Below are positions 1 to 12,082 of a stretch of DNA of 64,000 nt, one piece after another. Origin of the DNA: Paragyromitra xinjiangensis (Eukaryota; Ascomycota; Pezizomycetes; Pezizales; Discinaceae). The stretch lies in the NCBI GenBank assembly GCA_038503065.1, contig JBCAMK010000007.1, positions 248,001 to 312,000 on the forward strand. Reading direction: 5' to 3'. A program made the position numbers and the translations under genes. A model generated the notes under the pieces. That model was given only the letters and a program-made list of their open reading frames with translations. It had not been told where the DNA came from and searched no databases. The number at the start of each line of letters is the position of its first letter. The stretch's first letter is position 1.

Positions 1-94
1 ACCAATATCAAAACTCTGCCACCCCTACTCCCAATCCCGGGATCCTCCCTACGAAGAATATTAAGACCTCCGTATCCTCTTTTCACCCAAATAC

Positions 95-3000
95 CTATGT
101 CCCCCCATTCGAACAGTTGGGTCTGAGCTCTGGGGGTCTGAAATCCCCCAACTTCCTCAAGAGACCGTCAAACCTCACCAAAAGGTCTACAATCCGAAAT
201 GGTTTTGATATCGCATCGTCCTAAATACAAAAATTGAGCAACCCAGTTCACTAAACAAACTAAACAAAAAAACAAGTTGAGACCTACCATCCCAGCTTCC
301 GTCATCTTCGCCACCTGCTCCGGCCTTGCATTCGCGCTGATGCCCATAATAGGCACGTGCTTCTTTACCTTCCCCGATCGTTCCATCTCGCGTATCTTTA
401 GTGTTGCAGTGTTTCCATCCATAACTGGCATCTCCATATCCATTAAAACGATATCAATACTAATACCGCCATCCTTCACAAACCCAGATTGAGCAATAAT
501 CCTTAATGCCTCTTTCCCATTCCCGGCAACATGCGTCACGCATCCCTCTTTCCGTAACTGACGCCGAAGTACTTCTTGGTTGATGAGGTTGTCCTCCACG
601 ATTAGCACATTATAAGACAATTGTTTCCTCGCACTCGTATCCACCTCCAACAACTTCGACACAGGGTACGACTTCATTGTTAGCCCTCCTCCTGCAACTA
701 CACTAGACTCAACCGCCAACTCCTCGAATTTTGGAGGCCTCTCGTTAGGTTTTATCGTCGGTTGATGTGGACTTGCTTTAGGGTTAGTTGGGCAAGATGA
801 CCTTCGTGCTTTAATGTAAAACGAAAAAGAGCTCCCTTGCCCTTCTTCTGAGTAGACTCCTATTTCTCCCCCTTGTATGCGGCATAATTGGCGACAGATA
901 AAGAGACCTAACCCTGAGCCACCGTAGATGACATGTGTTCGAGGGACTTGTTCAAATCGCTTAAAGAGTTTCTTTTGCCACTCCTCGCTAATCCCAATTC
1001 CGCTGTCCTAAAAGACGAGTCAAAAAATATAACGACAAATGATGGAGATATGAAAGAGGCATACTTTGACGGTGACGAGTACGTAGACTACTTCTCCAGA
1101 GCCCCAGTCTGTATGGGCTGCGTCTTGAGGCTGAAGGCTTTCGCAACCATGATATGCCACAGCTCCATGACAGGTTGGTCTCTCTAGTGAAGCACCAAGT
1201 CTGGTTGTGATCTCCCGTCTACCAGCTTGAAGGGAGGTGAATTTTATAGCGTTTGTTATGAGATTCATCTGACAGTTCCAGCTCACCGAGTTAGCCAAAA
1301 ATTGTAAACCAGAAAACTGAGAAGACTTTACCAAAATTTGAGAAAACCTAGACGGGTCTGCTTTAATCCAATCCACATTAAGTTCGTGGTAAGAGTCTTC
1401 AAGCTAATCCAAACCAAATTTTCATGTCAATTTAGTGCCCCCCTTTCCTGCCATACCGGTATTCTCTACCGGTGATAATACGAAATCAGGAATAGCAAAA
1501 CCATACCAAGTACTTCAATGAGATTCCCTTAGCCTGCAGCTCCGGCTGAAAGATCTTCATGATCTGACTAATGGACTCATGAATTTGCACATCCACCGGC
1601 ACAACACTCAACAGCATCGAATCCAACTTGCTCAACGTGAGAACGTCATCGATAATCCGCATCTATAATTTTGCCACTTCAGTCAGCAGCTCACCCAAAA
1701 AAAACCCCACCTCCACCTCTCGTCAGGGAATTTTCAAAAATTTACAAAATAACAAAACAAACATCGATTGTATCATGTCGTATTCATGATGGTGGCTATG
1801 CAAACCTGATGCTGCACGCAAACCAGAATTGTCGAGGCAGAATCGATCATTTCTTCAACATCTAGCTCTTGCTCCCCGTTACCTTGGAACTCCATCAATG
1901 CGCCTAGAATACCATCCGCACATTGCAACGTTGCCGAAAAAGGATTCCTCAACTCATGCGAAAAAATATCAATGAAATTCTCCTGCTGGCGCCTCCTCTC
2001 GACAGCTTGCGTAGATAGCTGCCGTTGGTACTCCTCGTTTTTCTTGATACTCGTTATATCTACCAATGTCATCATATACCCCGTCACTTGCTCTTGGCCG
2101 TTCTCTTGCTTGTCGCTTTGTGCAACTACAGAGCAGGTGACCCAATATTTCCATCCCTGGGGATTTGAGGAGTCAAGGCCAATACGGGTTTCCCATCGCA
2201 TAGACCTACCGGAACGGAGGGCTTCGCTGAAGAGTTCATGGACACGGGGGCGATCTTCGGAATATATTGCTTGCTGCCAGTCTTCTTCGGTACTGCTTGG
2301 AGCCAGTGTCGTGAGCTTGAAGTAGGCATCATTTTGGAAAACGAGATGGCCACTGGCGTTGATGAGAACAAGGCCGACGGGAATGGTTTCGGCTGTCTGT
2401 AGGCTCAGGTTGGTAAGAAATACCTACCAAGAGGAGATGGCACATGTATGCACTTACCCTAGTGAAAAGTAGCTCACTATGTCTTAACTCCTCTGTCCTC
2501 TTCTGCAACTGTGCCTGCAACTCCACAGCCTGTATCTCCGCAATCCTCTGACCCTCCTCATTGATCGCCTTAGCTATTTCCCCTTTCAGCAATCTAGCCC
2601 TGCCTGCTGTAGCAGCAAGCTCTTTCCTCAATAGCTCAACCCAAAGCTTATAATCCTCATCATACGGCCTTCTTGGATTTAAACCTAATATCAAAAATCC
2701 CTGTGTAATCGTCTTCGTCGCTTGAATCGGTATAACTACCGCTAAAGTCGGCGCATCACCAAACCCCCGATAAACAACCCTGCCCCCATCCCGCAAGCTG
2801 CTCAAATCCAAGTTTTTGACTACCGCTTTGTTGGTCTCCCTCGCTACTCTCATCTCATGCGAGAAATAGCCACAGCCCTCTCCAAGCTTACCTCTTCTTG
2901 GAGCTAGGAGACTGTCTTCTGGAAAGCCGATGTTGCCCTCTAAAACACAGCATGCGTTCGTCTCTGTGTCACACTTAGCATTACACTTCCCCCCAACAGC

Positions 3001-4403
3001 TCTATAGATCAATAGGAAAGGCGAGTCTAGAGGATTATCATCGAACGCCTCAAGAAGAAGCTTCCAGAAATTGTCTTCATTCAGGTCCTTCACCGCCATC
3101 AGAAGCCCCCCCATCCTTTGTAGCGTTGACATACGTCTTGCAGACACAATCTGGCGAGTATGTTCAAATGCCTGTTCCAATACACCTTCAGGAGTGCCAT
3201 CCGGGCCAACTACCGCGCACAGAGAGAAATTAAAATAACATTCCTCGATCATGCCACCCCTACGTACGAATAACTGCTCTGCCTCCTTGATAGTTCCTTC
3301 GCCGTTGTAGTAGGCAGCGTTCAGTAATGGCAAGAGGTAATTTCTGAGTTCCGGCCAGCCTTCTTCAAAGTTCTTTCCAAGTAATTGTGGATCTCTGTCT
3401 TGTGCGATTTTGCGCCATTCATCGTTGTACATAGTTGTGTATTCGGGGCCCCAGTAGAAAACGGTTGGATAAGGCATTGTCATTATCGAATTTGCCAGTA
3501 TCCTAAGACAAGTGGACCATGTTTGGTACGGGCCGAAATTTGTTTTACTCCTGTTTCCTCATAACACCATCAGAATACAGTAGACTTAACGGGGTACAAA
3601 AAGAGGGCATTGAATTATACATACCAGTCAACAGCTCGTAAATTGCAGTAGTGTTGCGAAGATTGCAAGGGTGAAAACCCCCGTGTCCAGTCCATAAACG
3701 GTCCAGACTGTTGCGGTCGAAGTAGAGTAGGTCTTAGGCTCGAATTTGCAGCAGCGAATATTTGAAATGGGGACTTGGCCCTATGGCAGACTTTAAGATC
3801 CGTTTCCGGTCCCAGCCTAGCACCTCCCTCGTTCCTTCCTCTCCCCTTCCTAGCCTCCCGGGAAAGCACTTCTGAGAGCGCTCCTGGCGTAATTTGAGCT
3901 GCTGACTGTTTTGTTCCCTCAAAAGTAGGATATATCAGTCTCCGTCATATTATTCTCGCGGGTTTAATCACCTTATCACCAAACTGCTCCTCATTATCCA
4001 CCACAATTATTTGAGTACAGGAGCTTTCTGCTCCATCGAATTGACCACCCAACCTACCCACATTCCGTTCCAGCTCTGAAATACTCGTCACAGTAACAAC
4101 CAGGATATTCACGATGTTTCCATTCACAACATTACTTCCAACCATCACCGTGGTGAACCTCCACCTGCTAGCCGGAAAACTCCCATCCCCATACTTCAAG
4201 AGCTCTTTGCTCAGAAGCCACTCCATTGATAGCTCCCCCCTCTTCTCCACATCCCGTAGGGCATCGTTTGCAAATAGTACTACCACTTGGTCGGTAGACA
4301 ATTCATCTGGTACGGACACAATGAACGTAGGGCGGTTATCAACCCGCAAAAATCCTAAGGCATATGATCCCAACTGGGTGGCGCTGCAGCCTTCGGCGGA
4401 CAT
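95..4403 (-). CDS. Hybrid histidine kinase (two-component sensor with receiver domain)
   Basis: Autophosphorylating sensor kinase feeding a fused receiver, expected to signal through an HPt phosphotransfer protein. Nine exons fit in frame: 4403-3972, 3905-3625, 3550-2458, 2396-1806, 1662-1507, 1403-1332, 1268-1065, 1007-288, 220-95, giving about 1224 aa. Order: N-terminal sensor block (RPTFIVSVPDEL near residue 40), PAS-like segment with VFYWGPEYTTMYNDEW near 260, a middle region that could be GAF, a second PAS near 605, HisKA H-box FSHELRNP (His about 749), N-box NLITNAIKF, G boxes DSGIGIS and GGSGLGLF, and a receiver from about 1075 with VLIVEDN, phospho-acceptor Asp about 1133 in VLMDMEMP and the Lys of SKPF. 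No signal peptide is visible, so it is probably cytoplasmic. An in-frame TGA at 3945-3947 lies inside the predicted 66-nt intron 1. The start is the first ATG of the conserved N-terminal block. The stimulus cannot be read from sequence. Confidence 0.88.
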
Positions 4404-7288
4404 TGATAGTAAGGCTCCTAATGATCGATCGTGACGGACTGGGAAGCAGCAGAAGATTAGATTCCGCCAATTTGAAGACGAAGACAAATCGTTTCTTCTC
4501 CTTCGAAAAGGAGTAGGTATCGTTACTCAATGCGACGGCCCAGCGTAATGTATTTTTGTCTATCTCGACTACAAATCCCCCAGTCTGGACGCTGCTCTTT
4601 CCTCATCCCATATTCCCGCGAGCCAGCCGACTCCCGTAGGCTAGAGAAGGTTGTGCGCTAGCCGGAGAATCCATCCGCCCCCTAACATCATGCAGTGAGG
4701 ATATCCGCCGATGCTCATGTCGAACAATCAAAGGAGTTCTTGCAAAACAGGGGTCTCGATATCGGAACCCTTCTGTCGTGCCGTACCGTGGGTGATTCTC
4801 GCAAATTTTCTTTTCTTTTTCTCCCTTCTCTTCTGAGCCTTCTCCCATTGCTTCGATGAGTTCCGACCGAAGGACGGCGAGATACGGTATAAGGAGTAGT
4901 TAGAGGCTATGATATGGCCTGACGTTGCGCACGTGGCTTCGAATACCCAAACGTAGCTACAGTAGTGATCAACCCAGTCACTAGCGTGGGGGGTAACCAC
5001 AAGATTGAGTAACCATCGTTGGGTCTTACTTTTGCCCCCGCACCTTATGGCCAATTTCGCCATGTACGATTGACTTGATCTATAAGATTCTCGACAATCG
5101 GATCAAGGGCGTGAAATAGGTAACACTGCAGGGTTCATCTGGCTTGAGGTTTAGCACGTCTAAGTACCCGGTACTCGAAAGGTTACCAGAGTTAGAAAAG
5201 GATCTGGCATCCCGGAGGACTTCGGCATATTCAATAAAGCGGAACCGCAATCCTCCCCAGCTAACACGCATTCCCTACCTGGGATTCAACGCCACGAATA
5301 TGAAATCATAGCTCCATAGTTTAGGACCATTGTTCAGGGCACTAGGGTAGAGTGGATACCTAGGACTGGAGCAAAAAACAAGCTTCGGACCCCGTGCTCG
5401 AATCAGCAATACTTCGGGACTAAATAGCTGTGATCGGATCCATATCGTTTGGATATAATTCCTAGTATGAACCGTTACCAGTTGGACGGTCGCTATCGAT
5501 CATGCCTGTAGCCTATTTTTGTGCCTCACATTAGTAGATTCGTGCGCGACACATACTACTAACACATGCAACTTCTAGGGTGACGGAGAAACGATGAAGG
5601 TCGAAATCTAAGCCGGACCCCCACTACACTCTTATGCAGGGCTACGCACGCTCGACTTGCACCCTGTGGCAAAAGCATCGGAATCAGAATCGCGAAAATA
5701 ATGGAGTTTGGGACAGCCAATCCAAAATAGCGGTCTGTGTTCCCAGCCAAAGCAAACCTTAGAGTAGGCTGATCTGAATCATCTATATAGCGCCACTCGA
5801 CTATTGGGCCCCGGGAAATCTTAAATGGAAAGGTGTACGATACAGAGACCCAGCATATTCATACCTTCTTATCCCGCTCCACGGCTCTTACCATGCAATG
5901 CTCAAACCGCACGTGGTAGTCAACGAAAGAAGCGATTTTCCCGTCGGAGAAAACCTATCCCAAGAACACAATTCTGGATCCGAGTCGCCTCAAACCGTTG
6001 ATATAAGTGCATAGGCCGTGTAAGAATCACTAAAGATAGTGAGACGCTGTGAAGGAGGCTTTGTAGGTCCTAGCTGGAACTGGCTTGCCGTAGCTTGCTG
6101 CTGGTCGAAATAGGTAAAGTACCAGAAGCCCAAGATCAAGGACAAGCATTCGCTCACCACGCTATCTACCGGGAATACCCCGGCACTCCTGTCTCGCTTA
6201 TTGGACGTGGGGTAAATATGGGCATAGCAAGAAAATGTGTCATCATAGAATATCGCTCATTAAGTTCTTCTATAGTTTAGCGCGACGGTTTGTACTACAA
6301 CCTCTCTTTGTTCTATCGCGAGGTTACAAACTATTTCTCCCGCGTTAACTAGCGGTTTGTATCTCTAAACTAGTTGTTGAAATGTAAGTTTACGTAGGTT
6401 ACAGTTACAAGCTACAACAGCAGCCGACCCTTTCCTTAACTGATTGACTAACCCGAGACGGTCGCATGCCCCGAACGAAGAACCATATCTTTGTATCCAG
6501 AGCACCAAGAATCTTGACCTTCGGACCTGCCCAATATCAAGTGGAAAGCTTGCTCGCCCAAAGCTTGCTTCGCGGCAACATCTTGAAGGGTTCCCTGGCC
6601 TGGGGTCTTTGATATTGGGTTAGGATTTGGTGTATCCATATCGGGTGGGTTGCCACCGGAATTCATTGACTGGACCAAGCAGCCAATCAGAAATCGCCCA
6701 CCCCATAACTCCTCACATCGTTCAGATCTTCGTTCAGATATTTAGATATACACGCTTAAAAACGAAAGGCTTTGAAAAATTAAGTGGTATTGCTTCATCC
6801 TAGCTTTGAGCTTGCCTAAGTCACCAAAGCGCAGTCGGGCATTCAAAGCAGCGAGGGATTTACAGCATGACCAGAAACTTGTACACATGGAAAAGGGTTT
6901 ATCTCTTGTCGAGCCTTCTTCCTCCGTTAGAATATGTCGACCTCATGATTGAATGCGTTTTTAGTGGTATATTGGTATGTGGATGAAAAATATATTAGCA
7001 TGGTATGACATGGCATATTCTTTCTAGCGGATGTCTTTATGGCTTCTATACAGAAGCTCCTGCCGAATGTTTTCGAATAGGCTACCCAACTGGAACCCTT
7101 TCTTTCAAGATTAGCAGTCCATTACCAAGTTAGGGCGTCATTTTCAACATATTTTGCGTTGTAATTCACTGGCCCCTTCTCCCGCATAAGACTACATAGG
7201 CTTGGCAAAAATTGCAAATATACTTCATAGCTAGGAAATATCACTGTGGTATCCTTGAATAAGCTATTTGTTACTCTCACTTGACTTT
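4404..7288. other. Gene-poor tract between kinase and amidohydrolase
   Basis: About 2.9 kb without a recognisable conserved gene. Reading frames are short and overlap on both strands. The first few hundred bases next to 4403 are the likely kinase promoter. A 72-codon minus-strand frame at 6448-6666 is listed separately. Around 6270-6420 the sequence is rich in short GTTTGTA/TTACAA-type motifs and could be old repeat DNA, but no terminal repeat could be defined. Confidence 0.5.
6448..6666 (-). CDS. Possible small hypothetical protein (72 aa)
   Basis: Unrecognised. An ATG at 6664-6666 opens a 72-codon frame whose N-terminal part (GGNPPDMDTPNPNPISKTPG, then LQDVAAKQALGEQAFHLILG) looks more protein-like than the neighbouring frames: Pro/Asn-rich, then an amphipathic Ala/Gln/Leu stretch. 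An inverted CCAAT box lies about 20 bp upstream of the ATG. There is no signal peptide, membrane segment or catalytic motif. It could be a genuine small gene, the first exon of a larger decayed gene, or chance. Length alone does not exclude chance. Confidence 0.3.
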   Translation of the reverse strand: MNSGGNPPDMDTPNPNPISKTPGQGTLQDVAAKQALGEQAFHLILGRSEGQDSWCSGYKDMVLRSGHATVSG

Positions 7289-8860
7289 CTAGAAACCGAA
7301 TATTTTTCCGACCGCTTGCTTAACGGCGCCTACATCGACATCCTTAATACGCTCCTCAATCCTGGCACGACTTTCCACAACTTCCTTCGCGACCTTCTTC
7401 CACTCAATTTCCTCATTTCCCACACCTTCAAGTGTTTCTAATTGACTCGATAAAAGCCTACCCTTTGACTTCCTGATTCTTCCGTCGACGATAACAGTGT
7501 GCACATCCCTCGTGCCAGCATGCAAGACAATAGTACCGATGGGATCCTTCGGACTACTGCAGACCATAGCTGGAGAAGACCCGTCGAAGATAACAATATC
7601 CGCTAGTTTCCCTTCTCTAAGACTTCCCAGAGAGTTCTCCATCCCAACAGCTCTGGCTCCGCCAATAGTCCCCATGTTGAATACTTCTTCGGCTGTGATG
7701 TTCGTTGCGGCAGGCATGTGGCCAACTTCTTGTGTGTAGGTATTCCTAGCAGACTGCAGGAGCAACCTCATTTGCCCGAAGAGATCTGCTGATGCAGTGG
7801 AGTGGCAATCGACACCAAGAGATGAAAAAGCACGAAGTTCAGGCTTGGAGCAAACCGGCGAACTCATACCCATCTGAAGTTCTGTCGAAGGAGTAGAGGA
7901 GATAAAACCTCCTTTGGTAGAAAGCAGCAATGTCTCTTCATCTGTGATAGAATTCGCATGAGAAAAAAGCATGTCTTTCGAGAGAAGGTTGTAATCGCTA
8001 AGGACCTTGATGGAAGGTAATGGTGCCGCGTGATGGGTTGTGATGAGTTTCAGATTCAGTTGCCTAGCTTTTCCGATTACGGCTTCAACGACCTCTCTAG
8101 GAGCGGAAATACCGTCAAAAGCTAATCCCGTAATAACTCGCTCATGACCAACAATCTTCGGCAACGAAGCTAAATATTCTAGCTGTTCCACAAACCAAGA
8201 TGGCGGGTTGATTTCGAGAGTGTACTCCGGTGACCAAGTCGTAACCCTAATGGTAGGGGCGTAGCAATAGAAGGAGCGAATTCCCGAGGTGAGAGTTCCA
8301 GAAACGGCAGATAGTGCTGTAGTTATTTAGTATTTACGGTCAACTAAATTTCGAGGATCTAAAGAGTAAAAGTAAAGGAAACCTACCATTCTCTTTTGCG
8401 TGATTAATGTGACTATGGTCAACTACAGTAGTTGTCCCCGCGTCTAACGCCTCAAGGCACCCCGCCAATTGCCCCCAGAAAACGTCATTGGGCTCATACG
8501 CCGGCCCGGCAATGAAATTAACTATAGATTAGGACGGGTAAAATTAGTACTCCACTTCTAGCCCCTAAAATGATTAAAAGGCTTCTCACCTCCAACGAGG
8601 TAATCAAATAACATCGAGTCGGCAAAGCCTTTTGCTTGGGTGTGCCACATGTGGCGGTGTGTATCAATGAATCCGGGAGAAACGATCTTGTCCGTGCAGT
8701 CGATCACAGTCGTATCTTTCTCAGCAGATATGTTATGAGCAATACGTTCAATTAGGTTACCACGAATCAAGAGATCAGATATGATAGGATTGACGACATG
8801 GCCATCATGAGAATGAATGAGAAGCGTTCCGTTCTTGAGAAGAATACTATTAGTTGACAT
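7289..8860 (-). CDS. Amidohydrolase superfamily enzyme (chlorohydrolase/deaminase-like)
   Basis: Predicted metal-dependent hydrolase of the amidohydrolase superfamily, nearest in style to the ATZ/TRZ and guanine/cytosine-deaminase group. Exons 8860-8590, 8521-8387 and 8316-7289 join in frame to 477 aa, the usual length for the family. Visible ligands: HxH in SPGFIDTHRHMWHT (about residue 66), a second metal-site His region TTHHA, HANSITDEE, and the Asp of GVDCHSTASADLF. The C-terminal composite domain contains SLREGKLADIVIFDG, a hallmark of the family. The start ATG (8858-8860) precedes the typical N-terminal beta-sandwich opening NSILLKNGTLL. The gene stands alone in a gene-poor stretch, so no pathway context is available. 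The substrate is unknown; N-heterocycle deamination or dechlorination would be the family default. No signal peptide, so probably cytosolic. Confidence 0.88.
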
Positions 8861-10603
8861 CTTGTGCGGGGGGCTTTTTTTGGGATTAGGGGGTTTCTTG
8901 GTGTCGGTATACGTATTGGTCTTGTTGTTCTGGAACGAGGCAGGAGAATCAACTCCATCTTTATATCTCAAAGCTAGATCGTCATTGTAACACAAGCGGG
9001 GGAATAGAGCCCGTTAAACTGGTCCAGGGTTCTAAGGCCGCATGAGCGATACTAATCTTACGCATATCCTTGCCTGTTTTAGGCGAGGAAGTCGACCACC
9101 CACAGTTCGACCTCTCTGCTCAAGGAACCCTGTGTCCGGTACTCAATGAATCAGTCAATCAATCAACCATTGAAAATATTTTTTCAACTTCGACGGGTGG
9201 GGTAAGGGTGGAAACTCACGACCGTCGGTTAGAGGCGTGGTGATGTTCTTACCACTCTATCAAACAAAATAGAGTAATACCGTTCGGAAATTGATGAATC
9301 TTAGCAGACAGCAAACCGGTGAAATAGTCCTTCCGACTTTGTAACACAGAGGCTACAGGGTTTGATTCAGGTTCATTTGCATAGCAATTCCTCCAATCAA
9401 GCTTAGCGATCTAGAGTATATTCTAAAAGTCCCTATAAACAACGCTACGATGAAACGATAAATGTTATATCACTAAGGCATGGGTCCCGTGCGTGCTACA
9501 GATACCGCTTCCCAACGGACTCGGGGGATGAAATTTTGCAGCTATTTCTACAAATCATGGAGGAGCAGGTCAGGGGTCAGATCGGAGTCAGATCGGAGGA
9601 TCCTGTAGTACGGAAATGGGGGAGATGGACGTTGATAAGTAATTGAAACAAAGGCAAGTAGAGGATAAGATTGGAAGGAAAAGTCCACGGGAAGAGTGGG
9701 GTCGATAGGAGGGGGGGGTTTATACTCAAACTCCATTCGCCGAGTGTGCGTATAGTGAGTCCCTACAGCTATGAACAAGTTTTTTTGGCCTACTAGTAGG
9801 GGAAGTCATGCGCAACAATTGTAGGCTAACAGACAGCTTCATAGCCTACTAGTGGCTTTTTCGGACTGTTTGGAGTTTACCTAACTCTCTTTAATTTAAA
9901 CACCAGCATCGAATCATGAATTATCACTCGCAGTTTTTGTTACTTGGATGTGCAAACAGCGGAAGGGAAGAAAGGTTGACTTGTTGTTTGAGAACCATTG
10001 ATATAGGCCCACTAATACGTCATCCTCCCTAGGTTTTCCTAGTGTACGTATTTGTTATTTAGTATACATGGAACTGCTTCGGCCGAATGGGCTCCGATGC
10101 GGCCGAACAGTGGAGATTAGAATATACCAAATTTTTATCATGACTCCGTCCTATCGAAGTTTCATCCTTACTAATCTAAGGGCCTTTAACTACCGTATAG
10201 ACTTGAAGGATTCGTTAGCTCGTCGGCACGCGAGACGTCAGCAAGTGAGGGGATCTCGCTTTACTTTCTTACCCCTCCGATAGCAAGGATGATTCTCACG
10301 ATAGCTTGCACTCTTGGCCATGGGTTGATTTGCCACCTTTTGCGTCATTTGGAGGCTCATTCAGCCCTGGGTGCTAAGGAGCTAACGAATTATTCAAGCC
10401 CATACAGTACCGCAGAAACTAGAAATATCCACTATCGGATCGTAGGGATTGTTATCTAATTTTAACCTTGATTGGTTTGGGGGTGCTTGAAGCGGTATAG
10501 ACCCAGCTAAGAGATCTGACTCGAGTTTCCCTTCAAGGCTAGGGACGGAATTATAGTAGAGTACCTGCGCGGAGATAGTGTATTTTTTCCAGTTTCTACG
10601 GTA

Positions 10604-10746
10604 GACGCCTCTACGGTCTACCCGGACACCCCCCCCACCCGGACAGATGATGATAGGTTAATATTTAGTAGAGAATTTCTGCTTGATTTCCTATTCCCGT
10701 TAGCTGTCTGGGTGAGGGGGTTGTCTGGGTGGACCGTAAAGACGTC
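10604..10746. repeat. Hairpin element with 43-bp inverted arms
   Basis: Arm 1 at 10604-10646 and arm 2 at 10704-10746 are reverse complements over 43 bp with 7 mismatches, 6 of them transitions. The spacer is 57 bp with no coding potential. This is the form expected of a MITE-like non-autonomous DNA element or a collapsed inverted duplication. No clear target-site duplication was found. Confidence 0.7.
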
Positions 10747-11025
10747 TTTTATAGGAATATACTCATGATACAATCAGTTATTCAGGGATTCGAACCAATC
10801 AAGATATGGGGTGAATAAGGTGAGAAACAGCATCAATAGTTCGAAAACTCCTATAAATGGCTTGATCAACGAAGTGGCGGTGCTATATCACCGCCTTGAG
10901 TCTTGCTCACCCAATAGGATATCCCCATTCGTTATGATCCCTGTATCATTGAATACCTACCCGATTGTATCGCGAGTATCACGAGTAATTGACGGTTTCT
11001 TAGCAAGTTACTGGCTTCTCTTAGT

Positions 11026-11165
11026 TATCCTATAATCCGGTAAAGCCGACCCCCCTGGTGGGGGCCAATATTTACTTGCTCTTCATTAGCCATTTTTCAA
11101 TTAGCTATGCGCTGAGCCACCGCCACTTTGGGGGGGGTCAGCATTTTCTACCAGATTATGGGATA
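11026..11165. repeat. Second imperfect inverted-repeat element
   Basis: The arm beginning TATCCTATAATCCGGTA at 11026 is matched by the reverse complement of the arm ending at 11165, with transition differences and one small indel before a shared GACCCCCC block. Total about 140 bp, no coding. The sequence differs from the hairpin at 10604 and from the one at 37983, so it is a separate family or too decayed to relate. Confidence 0.55.
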
Positions 11166-12082
11166 GATGAGGTGGAGTTATGATAGGTTTTACTGTGCAG
11201 TGTGTATGGAGGGTTATTTCACTTTTTTCGTTCTCCACCTTACTACCCGTTTCGCTGTATGCTACCTGAACCTTGATGTGTCCGCAACAACTTGTTGTAA
11301 ACCCCAATCGGTATACTCACCTAGTACCTAGTTGTCCGACCTATGCCTATGTTTCTGATTTCCGGCTCCGAGCCTTCTCCGAAGCCGCGCCCGAACGGAA
11401 CCAAATTAGGAAGTTTTTTCCAGCCTTAAATTTCAAAATTTGTTTTTTCAGTTGTGGCTTCGATCAGCATGGTCTAGCTTGCCACGCTAAGCACAACAAG
11501 AATGGGGCGGTGCGGGTATTTTCCTGGCGTAACCATGAAAGTATCTCATTGCTATCTAGATATTCGCCCATCCATCCACCGCTATATATTTACCAACACA
11601 GCAACAAATTATTAGCCCTGAGATTTCTAGTAGTAATAAAGGACATGAGTAATGAATATAATCGTAAGGTCATAAACAAAGAAAAGAGTCGTCATGACGT
11701 TCGTAATCGGTCGTAAAACAATCGTAAAAAGCGTAACGAGAAGACAAAAAGGAAAAGAAAAACAAGAATGAAGCTGCCAACACTAAAACAATTTAGACAG
11801 TAGATATAAACAAAATATCAGCTGTGTCCCTAAGATGAGTAAAATCGCAAACAAAAAAATAAGCAAAACTCCGTATATCATTCTCCTGAATGATAAAAAG
11901 GCACAATCTCCAGAAAATCCCTATCGCTAAAATACAACCCAAAAGCCCGTTAGGGATGCCCCAAAAACAATTTTATAGAATAAGCAACACACCCCTACCC
12001 CTAACCCCCACCCTATCATCCAAAATGTCCCAAAATTTCGTCTTTTAAACAAATATTATACTCGCTCAAGAACCTCTTGAAA

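Larger units (their letters stand above)
8861..12082. other. Gene-poor tract with hairpin elements
   Basis: About 3.2 kb with no conserved coding region. It holds two inverted-repeat elements (10604-10746 and 11026-11165) and a smaller palindromic area near 9785-9865, where a CCTACTAGT motif recurs on both arms. A 147-codon frame at 11273-11716 starts at a non-ATG codon, shows no family motif, and is treated as chance. The segment 11730-12060 is A-rich and probably includes the 3' flank of the next gene. Confidence 0.5.

Noticed and set aside
3734..3922. Minus-strand frame beside the kinase N-terminal exon
   Set aside because: Non-ATG start and out of frame with the exon that supports the kinase.
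10786..10800. GGTTCGAATCC-like tRNA B box on the minus strand
   Set aside because: No A box or acceptor-stem pairing at the required distance, so not a tRNA.
11273..11716. 147-codon plus-strand frame
   Set aside because: Starts at a non-ATG codon, no motif, biased toward no known family, and lies next to hairpin elements; length is within chance expectation.
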